A stretch of 39,406 bases of DNA from Candidatus Anammoximicrobium sp. (GCA_012515235.1 JAAYYU010000367.1:1-39406); one strand, 5' to 3'; shown: positions 23,714 to 32,390, numbered from the stretch's first letter. Notes: generated from the sequence alone by a model not told the origin. Numbers and translations: made by a program.

Positions 23714-25006
23714 ATGAGAATCATGATTTCGTTCCTGCTGGCCGTGGGCCTCTGTTGGCTGCGGGCCACACCGCTTGACGCGACGCAGACCGAGTCGCCG
23801 CCGGCCCCCTCGGATCGGAAACTGCGGGACGACGGCACCTATCAAAACGGCGGCTACTGGGCCACGCCCCTGCCCTGGCTGATGGTCACGCTGATGCGCG
23901 CTGACCCGGAACGAGCGGCGCGGGCGTTCTGTGACGCGGTCGAGGATTTCCAGGCTCGACAGGACGTCAACGAATGGGTCAACGAGCGTGCGCAAAAGCC
24001 GGCCGGCGTGCGGAACTACTGTGCCAGCGCGGCGATGCCGTTGGCGGGAGTGAAACGGTTGCGGGCGTTCCTGGCGGCATCCGGCAAGTCGCTTCCGGCC
24101 GAGCTGGCCCAACGGCTGGACGCGGCGGAAGCGTGGTTAAGGCCGGAGGCGAAACGCATCTTGCGAGGCAGTTCTCGCGTCGGCCGGGGCAACGTCCGCA
24201 TCTTTACGCCGGATGCGACCGGCGGCTACGGGGCGTTTTGGGTCCGCGACTGGTCGTACCAGATCGAAGGCTGCTCCGAAGCCTTCACGCGCGAGGAGAT
24301 CCGCGACGGCTATCTGTTTCTCGCCGCCGCCCAGCGCGAGGACGGCTGCATGCCCGACCGGGTGCGGAGCGATGGTCGAGGCGTCTATTCGCCCGGCGGC
24401 GAAGCGAATCCGTTCTCCCAGAACGGCTCCGTGGATCAGTCGCCGTTCATGGTTATCCTCTGCCACCAATACTGGAAGCGGTACGACGATCTCGACCCGT
24501 TTCGCCGCACGGCGGACGCACTGGAGAAGGCCTTGCGTTTCACGCCGCGGAATCCGGCCAACGGTCTGGTGACGATCACCGACGCCACGCTGTTTCGGCC
24601 CTACAGCTTTCTCGACACCGTGCCGCTGGTTGGAGACCAGCAATTCGACTCGGTTCTCTTTTGGGACGCCAGCCTGAAACTGGCCGAGTTGTTTGAAGCC
24701 GCCGGCCAGCCATCCCGCGGCGAGTCCTGGCGGCGTCAAGCAGGGCGTGTCCAAGAATCCCTCGCGACCCTCTGGGACGACCGCGTCGGGATGTTCGTGG
24801 CCGCGAGCCAGAAATGGCGCCAGCCGTCGGTCTGGGGGTCATTGTTCGCCGTCTACACGGGCGCTGCCACGCCCGGCCAGGCCGACCGCATCACTCGCTA
24901 CTGCCTGGACCACTACGACCTGATTGCCAAACGCGGCCAGATCCGCCACCTACCCAAGGGCACCTTCTGGGGCCGGCCGGAGCCCGAGTATACGACAGCG
25001 CGGTAG
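23714..25006 (+). CDS. Six-hairpin glycosidase-like exported protein
   Basis: Protein of 430 residues. After a signal peptide (ISFLLAVGLCWLRATPLDA) comes an all-helical domain typical of (alpha/alpha)6 glycosidase-like proteins, with conserved aromatic/acidic stretches: GTYQNGGYWATP near residue 41, DVNEWVNER near 85, GGYGAFWVRDWSYQIEG near 172, EDGCMPDRV near 211 and HLPKGTFWG near 413. As far as I recall, in related proteins the YQNG..W and NEW segments stand at the C-terminal end of the barrel and the FWVRD segment at the start; here the order is reversed, which could mean circular permutation. Catalytic acids not assigned. The ribosome binding site is weak. Function inferred as glycan hydrolysis from fold resemblance and neighbours. 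Confidence 0.75.
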   Translation: MRIMISFLLAVGLCWLRATPLDATQTESPPAPSDRKLRDDGTYQNGGYWATPLPWLMVTLMRADPERAARAFCDAVEDFQARQDVNEWVNERAQKPAGVRNYCASAAMPLAGVKRLRAFLAASGKSLPAELAQRLDAAEAWLRPEAKRILRGSSRVGRGNVRIFTPDATGGYGAFWVRDWSYQIEGCSEAFTREEIRDGYLFLAAAQREDGCMPDRVRSDGRGVYSPGGEANPFSQNGSVDQSPFMVILCHQYWKRYDDLDPFRRTADALEKALRFTPRNPANGLVTITDATLFRPYSFLDTVPLVGDQQFDSVLFWDASLKLAELFEAAGQPSRGESWRRQAGRVQESLATLWDDRVGMFVAASQKWRQPSVWGSLFAVYTGAATPGQADRITRYCLDHYDLIAKRGQIRHLPKGTFWGRPEPEYTTAR

Positions 25007-25325
25007 GCACCTGGCACCGGAGTGTCCCCGAGGGCGAATCCGCTGCAACGCTACGTCGTTGGTTCGGGCTGAGCTTTCGGGGCTGCCGGTTCAAGCTGGC
25101 AGACAACGCGAACGCGGGGGATGGGGTTTCGCTGACTGGGTGCACCGGTACAGCGTGGACAAGCATTCTTCGTGTTGCTGCTGCACCAGTTGTCCAACCT
25201 GGGGGAGCCATGCGCAGCCACCGCGGGACAGGCTTGCCCAGGCTGTGCAGCGAGCGCCGTAGGGGCGGGACTCCGGCCCGGTCAAGTCGGCTCGAAGCCC
25301 CAACCCGCTTTGGCTTCTGGCCGCC
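25007..25325. other. Intergenic region, no gene seen
   Basis: About 320 bases between the six-hairpin gene and the convergent thioredoxin gene. A short GTAGGGGCGGGACTCCGGCCC stretch at 25259-25280 is reminiscent of a decayed copy of the double palindrome at 26908-26953, but the pairing is poor. No terminator with T-run found. Confidence 0.4.
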
Positions 25326-25820
25326 TCAGCCGCCCAGCATCTTCTTCAGGTCGGTCTTACGCGCGATCCCGATTCGCTCGTCGACCACCTCACCATCCCG
25401 GAAAACCTTCAAGTTGGGGATGGCTTCAACGCCGTAGCGCGCAGCCAACTGCGGATTTTCGTCGATGTTCACCTTGACAATTTTCGCGTTGGCTGTTTCC
25501 CGCGCCAGTTCCTCCAACACAGGCGCAAGCATGCGGCAGGGGCCGCACCAATCGGCATAGAAATCCACCAGCACCGGGACGTTCGCCTTCAGCACCAGTC
25601 GGCCGAAGGTAGTCTCATCCGCATGATGGACCCTGCCTTTCTTGGCAGTCGTGGGAGCCTTTTCCACATCCGATTTTTTGACCTGTGCGTCTTTTTGCCC
25701 CTTGGCTTGCATCTCCGCAGGCCCCGTGTTCGATTTGGCGCCGAACAGCATCCCGGTAATCACGACCACTGCGCTCGCGAATGCGAATTTGCTTACGTTT
25801 TTGCGAATCGAATGGCTCAT
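25326..25820 (-). CDS. Thioredoxin-domain protein with N-terminal membrane/signal segment
   Basis: Protein of 164 residues. Residues 12-28 are hydrophobic (FAFASAVVVITGMLFGA), followed by a Lys/Gln-rich linker (to about 65) and one thioredoxin domain: VPVLVDFYADWCGPCRMLAPVLEEL with redox Cys92 and Cys95, the NIDENPQLAARYGVEAIPNL segment with the cis-Pro, and a C-terminal GIARKTDLKKML. It is a standard Trx by motif, but tethered or exported, so it probably reduces or exchanges disulfides in the periplasm. Start chosen at the second ATG-type codon because AAGGAGGT stands 6 bases before it; the TTG just upstream is ignored. Confidence 0.92.
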   Translation of the reverse strand: MSHSIRKNVSKFAFASAVVVITGMLFGAKSNTGPAEMQAKGQKDAQVKKSDVEKAPTTAKKGRVHHADETTFGRLVLKANVPVLVDFYADWCGPCRMLAPVLEELARETANAKIVKVNIDENPQLAARYGVEAIPNLKVFRDGEVVDERIGIARKTDLKKMLGG

Positions 25821-26155
25821 CAAGCGACCTCCTTAGCTTTTGTTTTCCGTTGGAATTTAGGTATAGGGACTCGCCATCAGCCGGAAGGTTACAGAAATCC
25901 GCGGCCGTTCGGTCGATGCTCCTATGGAAGCGAGCTTGGCAGCCAGAGTTGCGATTGCGGCGTACAGTTGAGCGGTAAATCCTTTGCAAGTCGCCCAGGT
26001 TCGCTTCCGGCACCGAAAAATGTCCCTAACGGTCGTTTTCCGAGCGAAAATCGCGGAAATCAAAGTTGCCTCAGCACTTGGGACACGCTAGCTTATTGGT
26101 CAACCTACCGTGACGAAGCTCACCGCCAAAAAACCTTCCGCGTAGATGGGTTGCC
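25821..26155. other. Divergent intergenic region (thioredoxin / HTH gene)
   Basis: About 335 bases, clearly less GC-rich than its surroundings. It should hold the promoters of both neighbours. A TATACC on the minus strand (25859-25864) may be the thioredoxin -10; for the HTH gene nothing convincing was found. No gene is supported. Confidence 0.45.
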
Positions 26156-26866
26156 ATGTCCGAGCCGGAGGTGTTTGCCACCAACCTGAGACGGCTGATC
26201 GACGCCTCGCCGTTGACCGAGCGGCAGATTGCCGAGCGTGCGGGGATCAGTTTCAAGACGCTGGTCCGGTGGCTCCAAGAGGGTCTGAAGAAACCGATTC
26301 GTCGCGCACCGCAGACGCTCCTGCAACTCGCCCATTTTCTGCACGTCGAACCCGATGATCTGTGGCGAGGCCAACCCGCCTGCCGCTGTGATGTGCTGGC
26401 GGAGAAGGTCAAGGAACTGGTCAGCCGCTGGGAGCGGTTGGGAGTGGATTACGAAGAGTTGACACAGTGGATTGACTCCGCCTGTACCGCCTCGCGCGTC
26501 GCTGAGAAGTTTCGCCGGCAGGAACCGGACCTGGCGGAGATCGTCGCCAAGGTCAAACGACTTCGGACCGACGGCGAAATTCAGAAGTATCTGGAAGCGA
26601 TGGTCTGCGAATGGTCCTTGGACGAAGCCGAATCCTACAAGCGGCTGATCGAAACCACGCTGAAATTCGTGGCGGCCGTGTTGCCGCGTGATCCGGATCA
26701 GATGGGCGCTTGGTTCCGCCGCGTCCACCCGCGCCGCTGGGCCAATCTGTTGGCCCGCCGCAAACTGGACGACGAAGCCGAGTTGGTGGCCTACATCCGC
26801 AACTTGCTGACCGAGGGCCTTTCGCCTCACGAAGCGTACGAAGCCGTCGTGCGGTTGTCGAACTGA
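26156..26866 (+). CDS. XRE-like helix-turn-helix protein with unknown C-terminal domain
   Basis: Protein of 236 residues. The N-terminal 70 residues form an XRE/lambda-repressor-like domain (TNLRRLIDAS, TERQIAERAGISFKTLVRWL, TLLQLAHFLHVEPDDLW). The remaining 165 residues are helical and charged (DLAEIVAKVKRL, YKRLIETTLKFVAAVL, WFRRVHPRRWANLLARRK, LLTEGLSPHEAYEAVVRLSN) and I do not recognise them; they may be a sensory or oligomerisation part. No membrane segment. The ATG at 26156 has only a weak GATGGG upstream. It stands alone between divergent thioredoxin and a convergent aminotransferase, so its targets are unknown. Confidence 0.8.
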   Translation: MSEPEVFATNLRRLIDASPLTERQIAERAGISFKTLVRWLQEGLKKPIRRAPQTLLQLAHFLHVEPDDLWRGQPACRCDVLAEKVKELVSRWERLGVDYEELTQWIDSACTASRVAEKFRRQEPDLAEIVAKVKRLRTDGEIQKYLEAMVCEWSLDEAESYKRLIETTLKFVAAVLPRDPDQMGAWFRRVHPRRWANLLARRKLDDEAELVAYIRNLLTEGLSPHEAYEAVVRLSN

Positions 26867-26907
26867 AGATGGCCCCGACTGTCCGGGAACAGATCCGCGT
26901 TCTCGTC

Positions 26908-26953
26908 GTAGAGCGGACTTCAGTCCGCTCGGGCGGAATGAATTCCGCCCTAC
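26908..26953. repeat. 46-bp double-palindrome element
   Basis: Structure GTA, then GAGCGGACT-tc-AGTCCGCTC, then GGGCGGAAT-ga-ATTCCGCCC, then TAC. Two perfect 9-bp palindromes with two-base centres stand back to back inside GTA/TAC. It lies between two convergent genes, resembling REP/BIME-type repeats. It could act as a bidirectional transcription stop or mRNA stabiliser, or be a small non-autonomous mobile repeat. Confidence 0.85.
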
Positions 26954-26976
26954 GGAGATGTTCGCGGGCGCGTGCC

Positions 26977-28131
26977 TCATGCCGCCCCCGCGATTTGCTC
27001 GACCGCACGCACCGCCGCCTCGACGTCGTCTTGCGTGGTGCCCCAGCCCGGCGAGAGCCGCACAGTGCCTGTGGGCAGCGTGCCCAGGTGCTGGTGCGCC
27101 GCGGGGGCGCAGTGCAGGCCGGGACGGCAGAGGATGCCGAACTTCCGCTCCAGACGCACGGCGACTTCCTCCGGGCCGAGTCCGGCCAGACGGAACGATG
27201 CGCACAGCGCCGTGCCGTCCATCGGCGACTTGACCTCGACCCCGCGAATGGTCGCCAAACCTTCGAGCAATCGCCGGCAGAGGCCGCGTTTTTCTTCCCC
27301 CAGCAGCCCGCGTTGCGCCTGGCCCCGCAGTGCTCCGTGCGTGCCGGCGATGCCGTGCAGGTTCAGAGTGCCCGCTTCGTAGCGGTCCGGCCGGAACGAC
27401 GGCTGCTGGATCGATTCGGACCGGCTGCCGGTTCCGCCTTCGATCAGCGGCCGCACGTCGAACTGGGGCGACAGGTAAACGACGCCCACGCCGGTCGGGC
27501 CCAGCAAGCCCTTGTGGACGCTGGCGGACAAGAAATCGATCTGCATGGCTTTTACGTCGATGGGCAACACACCGGCGGTCTGGGCGGCGTCGACCAGCAG
27601 CGGACTGGCCGGAAAGACGGTCTTCGCGTGGCGGATGTCCTGCACCACGCCGTTGACGTTCGAGGCGTGTTGCACCACGACCAAGGCCGGCGGCTGACCC
27701 AGGCTCTGCGCTAACCGGCGGGCGTCGTCCCAAGCGATGCGTCCCCAAGGATCGGCGGGCAAGGTCTCGACGTGCAGGGCGAGTTCGCGTGTCAGCCGTG
27801 CCAGCGGCCGCATCACCGCGTTATGTTCCAGCGGCGAGACCACGATCCGATCGCCGGCCTTCAGCCAGCCCTTCAGCACCAGATTCAGGCCCTCGGTACA
27901 GCCGCGCACGAAGACCAAATTTTCCGAGTTGCGGCTGCCGAACAGTTCCGCCAACTGCTGACGGACATCGAAAACCAGCCGCGCCGAATCGAGCGACGCC
28001 CGATGACCGCTGCGGCCCGCATTGGCCGTGAGCGCGTTGAGCGTTTGCACGATGGCCTCCGCCACTTCCGGCGGCTTGGGCCAACTGGTGGCGGCGTGAT
28101 CCAGGTAGATGGGCGGATGGATTTCGCTCAC
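26977..28131 (-). CDS. Cysteine desulfurase-family aminotransferase (class V)
   Basis: Protein of 384 residues, PLP enzyme of the NifS/SufS-like class. It begins with IYLDHAATSWPKPPEV. PLP-binding Asp lies in LLVDAAQTAG, the Schiff-base Lys in SVHKGLLGPTG, and a Cys in the mobile loop GLHCAPAAH, which is the position of the persulfide Cys in type II desulfurases. HGIAGTHGAL and GTVRLSPGW are further signatures. It likely releases sulfur from cysteine; it could also be a selenocysteine lyase or epimerase-like member. Start is a GTG (MSEIHPP) with poor ribosome binding site. Located 60 bases after gatB on the same strand, so possibly co-transcribed; no Fe-S scaffold gene is near. Confidence 0.88.
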   Translation of the reverse strand: MSEIHPPIYLDHAATSWPKPPEVAEAIVQTLNALTANAGRSGHRASLDSARLVFDVRQQLAELFGSRNSENLVFVRGCTEGLNLVLKGWLKAGDRIVVSPLEHNAVMRPLARLTRELALHVETLPADPWGRIAWDDARRLAQSLGQPPALVVVQHASNVNGVVQDIRHAKTVFPASPLLVDAAQTAGVLPIDVKAMQIDFLSASVHKGLLGPTGVGVVYLSPQFDVRPLIEGGTGSRSESIQQPSFRPDRYEAGTLNLHGIAGTHGALRGQAQRGLLGEEKRGLCRRLLEGLATIRGVEVKSPMDGTALCASFRLAGLGPEEVAVRLERKFGILCRPGLHCAPAAHQHLGTLPTGTVRLSPGWGTTQDDVEAAVRAVEQIAGAA

Positions 28132-28191
28132 GGGAAAGGTCGCACGCGAAAGCGATGATGAAGTACTCCAAGTTGCTTGCGGTCACCGGCC

Positions 28192-29676
28192 CTAGGACGA
28201 CATCGTCTCGATCAATTGCAGGCAGACTTCGCGGACGGTCGCGGGGTTGGCGTTGGGATTGTGGCGTTTGGCCTGGCCGATCAACGCGCCGAGCGCCTTT
28301 TGCTTGCCGCCTTTCACTTCGGCCACGATCTGCGGGTTTTCGCTGAGTAGCCGCTGGCACAGTTCGACGATCTCGCCGCGGTCCACGCGGGCGATGCCCA
28401 GGGCCTGCAGCGCGTCGGCCGGCGACTTGCCGGAAGAGAGCATCTCGCCGAACACGTCCCGCGCGCGCGAGTTGTCCAGGTCACCGCGCTGGACCATGTG
28501 CAGCAGTTCGGCCAAAGCCGCGGCCGAGATGGGAAAGGCGTCGATGCCGATGTTGCGCTCGTTCAAGGTCCGAAGCACATCCTGCTGCACCCAGTTGCTG
28601 GCCCGTTTGCCGTCGCCCACGGCGTCCGCTAAGGCGACGTAGTAATCGACCAGCGCGCGGCCCTGGTTGACAATCACATCGGCGTCGTACGCGTCGATGC
28701 CGTAGGTCGCCTGCAACCGCTGGCGGAGTGCCGCGGGCAGTTCGCCCAAGCCGCGGCGCACGCGTTGCACCTCGTCGGGCTTCACGGTCACCGGCACCAG
28801 GTCGGGATCGGGGAAGTACCGGTAATCGCTGGATTCCTCTTTCTGCCGTTGCGGGCGCGTCACCTGGGCTTGATCGTCCCAGCCGCGGGTTGTCTTGTGG
28901 CCTCCGGGAGCGCCCAGCGTCAGTCCCGTCTCTTGCCAAGCGTCGTATTGCCGCGCCGCTTCGTAGGTTAAGGCCCGTTCCACGGCCCGGAAGCTGTTCA
29001 TGTTTTTGACTTCCACGATCGGCGTAGCGACCTTGCCGGCGGGCGTCGGGATGTGCAAGTTGATGTTGGCGTCCACCCGCAGGCTGCCTTCCTGCATGTT
29101 GCAGTCCGACACGCCGAGGTACGCCAGCAGGAGTTTCAATTCGTCCAGGTAGGTCCGGGCCTCTTGCGGCGAGCGCAGATCCGGGTAGCTGACGATCTCC
29201 AGCAGCGGCGTGCCGGCACGGTTCAGGTCGATGCGGCTGTCCGCCTTGCCGGCCACTTCGTCATGCATGCTCTTGCCGGCGTCTTCTTCCAGGTGAGCGC
29301 GGATGATCCGCACCCGTTTCGGCTCAAAGGCCCCCTTGGGATCGCTGATCTCCAGCCAGCCCTCGCGCGACAGCGGCAGATCGTATTGGCTGATCTGATA
29401 GTTCTTCGGCAGATCCGGATAGTAGTACTGTTTGCGGTCCCACTTGGTAAATTCGGGGATCTCGCAGTTCAGGGCCACCGCCGTCTTGAGCGATAGTTGA
29501 AACGCCTCGCGGTTCATGACCGGCAGCGAGCCGGGCATCCCGGTGCAGACAGGGCAGGTCTGCGTGTTGGGCGCTGCCCCGAAGCAGGTGCTGCAGCGGC
29601 AGAACATCTTGGACTGGGTCAGCAGTTGGACGTGGACTTCCAGTCCGATGACGACCTCGTAGGGCTGTGTGCTCAT
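28192..29676 (-). CDS. gatB: Asp/Glu-tRNA amidotransferase subunit B
   Basis: Protein of 494 residues, GatB of the GatCAB complex. It phosphorylates and amidates mischarged Glu-tRNA(Gln) or Asp-tRNA(Asn). The family start YEVVIGLEVHVQLLTQSKMFC, the zinc Cys cluster (CRCS and CPVCTGMPG), KWDRKQYYYPDLPKNYQISQYD and ADSRIDLNRAGTPLLEIV are all present, and the C-terminal YqeY-like tail domain is complete. The ATG at 29676 overlaps the gatA stop (ATGA), which fixes the start; a longer frame to 29715 lies inside gatA. Confidence 0.97.
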   Translation of the reverse strand: MSTQPYEVVIGLEVHVQLLTQSKMFCRCSTCFGAAPNTQTCPVCTGMPGSLPVMNREAFQLSLKTAVALNCEIPEFTKWDRKQYYYPDLPKNYQISQYDLPLSREGWLEISDPKGAFEPKRVRIIRAHLEEDAGKSMHDEVAGKADSRIDLNRAGTPLLEIVSYPDLRSPQEARTYLDELKLLLAYLGVSDCNMQEGSLRVDANINLHIPTPAGKVATPIVEVKNMNSFRAVERALTYEAARQYDAWQETGLTLGAPGGHKTTRGWDDQAQVTRPQRQKEESSDYRYFPDPDLVPVTVKPDEVQRVRRGLGELPAALRQRLQATYGIDAYDADVIVNQGRALVDYYVALADAVGDGKRASNWVQQDVLRTLNERNIGIDAFPISAAALAELLHMVQRGDLDNSRARDVFGEMLSSGKSPADALQALGIARVDRGEIVELCQRLLSENPQIVAEVKGGKQKALGALIGQAKRHNPNANPATVREVCLQLIETMSS

Positions 29677-31226
29677 GGGCGTGTGCTCGTCAGCGGGGGC
29701 CTGCGCGTGTGCCAATCCGTCGCCTGTTGGAACAGGTGTGCGGCCCGCAGCAAGCGCTCCTCTTGCATCGGCGGCCCCTGCAGTTGCAGGCCGATGGGGA
29801 GCGAGTCGCGGGTGAATCCGCAGGGGATGGAGATGCCCGGCAAGCCGGCCAGGTTCGTGCTGACCGTGTACAAGTCGCCCAGGTACATCGCCAGCGGATC
29901 GTCGAGTTTCTCGCCCAGGCGATAAGCGGCCGTGGGCGCCACGGGACCGGCGATCACGTCGACCTCCCGGAAGGCCTCGTCGAAATCGCGCCGGATCAAC
30001 CGGCGGACGCGGAGCGCCTTGAGATAGTAGGCGTCGTAGTAGCCCGCACTCAGGGCGTACGTGCCCAGCATGACCCGCCGCTTGACCTCCGCCCCGAAGC
30101 CCTCCGCGCGGCTACGGCGGTACATGCGGACCAGCGTCGAATCCAGCTTGTCGAGCGCCCGCGGATCGCCTGCCGCATCCAATTGCCGCCGCTGGGCATT
30201 CCACTCCGCCAGCATCGCCGGTTCGTCCGTGCGGTACCCGTAATGCACGCCGTCGTAGCGGGCCAGGTTGCCGGACGCTTCACACGGCGCGATGATGTAA
30301 TACGTGGCGATGGCGTACTTGCTGTGCGGCAGCGAGATGTCCCGGATCTTGGCGCCCAACGACTGGTAGACCCGCACCGCGTCACGGACGGCGACCTCGA
30401 TTTCCGCGTCCAGTCCCTCGCCGAAATGCTCCCGCGCCACGCCCACTGTCAAGCCTTCCAGCGGTTGACCGATGGTCTGCGCATAGTCCGGAACCGGTAT
30501 GTTGGCCGAGGTCGAATCGAGCGGATCGTAGCCTGCCAGGACCTGCAGCAGCAGCGCGGCGTCGGCGGCCGAGCGAGCCAACGGGCCGATCTGGTCCAGA
30601 CTGCTGGCAAAAGCGACCAGGCCGTAACGGCTGACGCGGCCGTACGTCGGTTTCAGCCCCGTCACGCCGCAAAAGGAAGCCGGCTGGCGAATCGAGCCGC
30701 CCGTGTCGCTGCCGACCGACAGCGGCGTCATGCCGGCTGCCAAGCTGGCCGCCGCGCCGCCGCTGGAACCGCCGGGCACGCACTGGACGTCCCAGGGGTT
30801 CCGCGTCGGGCCGAAGTGCGACGTCTCCGTCGTGCTGCCCATCGCAAACTCGTCCAGGTTCGTCTTGCCGAGGATCACGGCGTCTGCTTGCAGCAACCGA
30901 GCGACCGCGGTGGCGTCGTAAGGCGGGACGAAATGCTCCAGCATCCGCGAGGCGCATGTCGTCGGCTGGCCGCGGATGCACAGGTTGTCTTTGACGGCCA
31001 GCGGCAGTCCGGCCAACGGACCCAGCGGCTGACCTGCCCGCCGCCGTTGGTCGATCTGGGCGGCGCGGGCCAGCGCCGCGTCGCCATCCAGACGCAGGAA
31101 AGCGTGAACCGTGCCGTCGTGGGCGGCAATCTGATCCAAGAAGCAACGGGTCAACTCGACGGACGACACCGCGCCGGCAGCGAGTTTCCCGAGCAGCTCA
31201 ACGGCGGAACAGTAGCACAGCGACAT
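29673..31226 (-). CDS. gatA: Asp/Glu-tRNA amidotransferase subunit A
   Basis: Protein of 517 residues, the amidase subunit that releases ammonia from glutamine or asparagine. The Ser-cisSer-Lys triad is Lys79 (LAVKDNL), Ser154 (GGSSGGAAA) and Ser178 (DTGGSIRQPASF), at the same numbers as in Staphylococcus GatA. Other signatures are GKTNLDEFAMGS and GLVAFASSLDQIGP. Overlaps gatB by four bases, so translation is coupled. The ATG at 31226 has no strong Shine-Dalgarno. Confidence 0.97.
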   Translation of the reverse strand: MSLCYCSAVELLGKLAAGAVSSVELTRCFLDQIAAHDGTVHAFLRLDGDAALARAAQIDQRRRAGQPLGPLAGLPLAVKDNLCIRGQPTTCASRMLEHFVPPYDATAVARLLQADAVILGKTNLDEFAMGSTTETSHFGPTRNPWDVQCVPGGSSGGAAASLAAGMTPLSVGSDTGGSIRQPASFCGVTGLKPTYGRVSRYGLVAFASSLDQIGPLARSAADAALLLQVLAGYDPLDSTSANIPVPDYAQTIGQPLEGLTVGVAREHFGEGLDAEIEVAVRDAVRVYQSLGAKIRDISLPHSKYAIATYYIIAPCEASGNLARYDGVHYGYRTDEPAMLAEWNAQRRQLDAAGDPRALDKLDSTLVRMYRRSRAEGFGAEVKRRVMLGTYALSAGYYDAYYLKALRVRRLIRRDFDEAFREVDVIAGPVAPTAAYRLGEKLDDPLAMYLGDLYTVSTNLAGLPGISIPCGFTRDSLPIGLQLQGPPMQEERLLRAAHLFQQATDWHTRRPPLTSTRP

Positions 31227-31363
31227 AGTTCACACGGCTGCGGAGCACTGGTGTTCAGCACTTCTCTTGTCTTGTTGGCAAACCGCCACAAAAGCCCCGC
31301 CGATCCGCAAAAGCCGAGCTTCCGGGCATGATCGCCCGCCGGACCTCCTGGTCCCCCAACATG

Positions 31364-31654
31364 CTAATCACCCAATACCGCCGGCACCCGGTAGCACTCG
31401 TCATCCCGCTTCGGGGCGTTGGCCAGCATGGCCTCGCGGTCGCAACTGGGACGCGCCACGTCGTCAGCAAACACGTTCGCCATTTCCACCGCGTGCGCCA
31501 TCGGTGGGACGTTAGCCGTGTCCAGTTCGGACAATTGGTCGACATAGCTGACGATTTCGACCAACTGGGTCGTCATTTGGTCGAGTTCATCGCTCTGCAA
31601 CCGCAAGCGGGCCAACAGCGAAACTTTTTCTACATCCTGGCGCGACAGACTCAT
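31364..31654 (-). CDS. gatC: Asp/Glu-tRNA amidotransferase subunit C
   Basis: Protein of 96 residues, the small subunit that wraps GatA and GatB. Typical features are SRQDVEKVSLLARLRLQSDEL, VSYVDQLSELDTANVPPMAHAV and the end APKRDDECYRVPAVLG. The reading frame is open upstream for 76 more codons that do not match the family; the ATG at 31654 has GGAG 7 bases upstream. Order gatC-gatA-gatB on the minus strand, with 137 bases between gatC and gatA. Confidence 0.95.
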   Translation of the reverse strand: MSLSRQDVEKVSLLARLRLQSDELDQMTTQLVEIVSYVDQLSELDTANVPPMAHAVEMANVFADDVARPSCDREAMLANAPKRDDECYRVPAVLGD

Positions 31655-31781
31655 CGGATGGCTCCAACACCGGCTCGCCAGCACCCCCACACAGCAACCC
31701 GCGCTTCGCGAAGCAGCCGAGCTTTCGGGCTGCCGCTGGCCCCAGAGGCACAACGACGTCTGCAGGCCGCGTGGGCGGCGT

Positions 31782-32045
31782 CTACTTGGCCGGCAACTTG
31801 AACGGCTTCTGCCGGACGACCTTCCGCACCGCCCCATTGCGCAGGCAGCGAGTGCAGACGCACATCGTCTTATGCGTACCATTCTGCGTCGAGACCTTGA
31901 CTCGTTGCAGATTTGGCTTGAATTTGCGCCGGGTGATCCCCGTCACCTTGGTGCCTACGCCGCCCAGGTACTTAGCCTTGCCGCGGGTCTCCACGGCGTT
32001 TCCCACCTGGGTACCCTTCCCGCACACTTCGCATACGCGCGACAT
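31782..32045 (-). CDS. rpmB: Large-subunit ribosomal protein L28
   Basis: Protein of 87 residues. It has CEVCGKGTQVGNAVETRGKAK at the start, the central TRRKFKPNLQRVKV and CVCTRCLRNGAVRKV. The two CxxC pairs make this the zinc-containing form of L28, which suggests growth is not adapted to zinc limitation at this locus. AAGGGAAG precedes the ATG. A good promoter lies upstream at 32136-32163. Followed by gatC after 127 bases. Confidence 0.96.
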   Translation of the reverse strand: MSRVCEVCGKGTQVGNAVETRGKAKYLGGVGTKVTGITRRKFKPNLQRVKVSTQNGTHKTMCVCTRCLRNGAVRKVVRQKPFKLPAK

Positions 32046-32135
32046 CGAATTCTTCCCTTCCTGCCAGTGCTGTACCGCCAGCGGACGACGCCGGCACGAA
32101 CCGCTTGCTCGGAGCCATGTTGCCGAAAGACTAGT

Positions 32136-32163
32136 AGTATACCGGCCATCTTCCCGTCTGCAA
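32136..32163 (-). promoter_or_regulatory. Sigma70-type promoter of rpmB (and possibly gatCAB)
   Basis: On the minus strand: TTGCAG, 16-base spacer, TATACT. The start would be near 32129, giving a leader of about 84 bases. It is the best promoter match in the window. Confidence 0.65.
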
Positions 32164-32390
32164 CCGAGGATGCGCTCAGTGGAGCAAAGCTGGCTGAGAC
32201 AAACCGGTGGCGCGGGCTCGGCTCAGCAGGCGGAGGGATCGCCCGCCTGCTCGGATAAACCCAGTCGTCTCAAGCCAAAGAAAACAGCTTAAAGCTTGTG
32301 CTAGAGAGGCCTTGCGCGATCAAATGCAATTCCGGCTGCGGTTTGGCGCCGCGCAGAGGATCAAACCCAAACGCCTCATCGAAACGTCCG
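32164..32390. other. Intergenic region with a 9-bp stem-loop
   Basis: Between rpmB promoter and the next lipoprotein gene. A perfect stem AGCAGGCGG / CCGCCTGCT (32225-32251, 9-base loop) could stop the minus-strand lipoprotein transcript, though no T-run follows. No gene is seen. Confidence 0.5.

Noticed and set aside
25259..25280. Possible second copy of the double palindrome
   Set aside because: Only the GTAG..GGCGGGACT-like half is similar and the stem has mismatches; too weak to list as a repeat.
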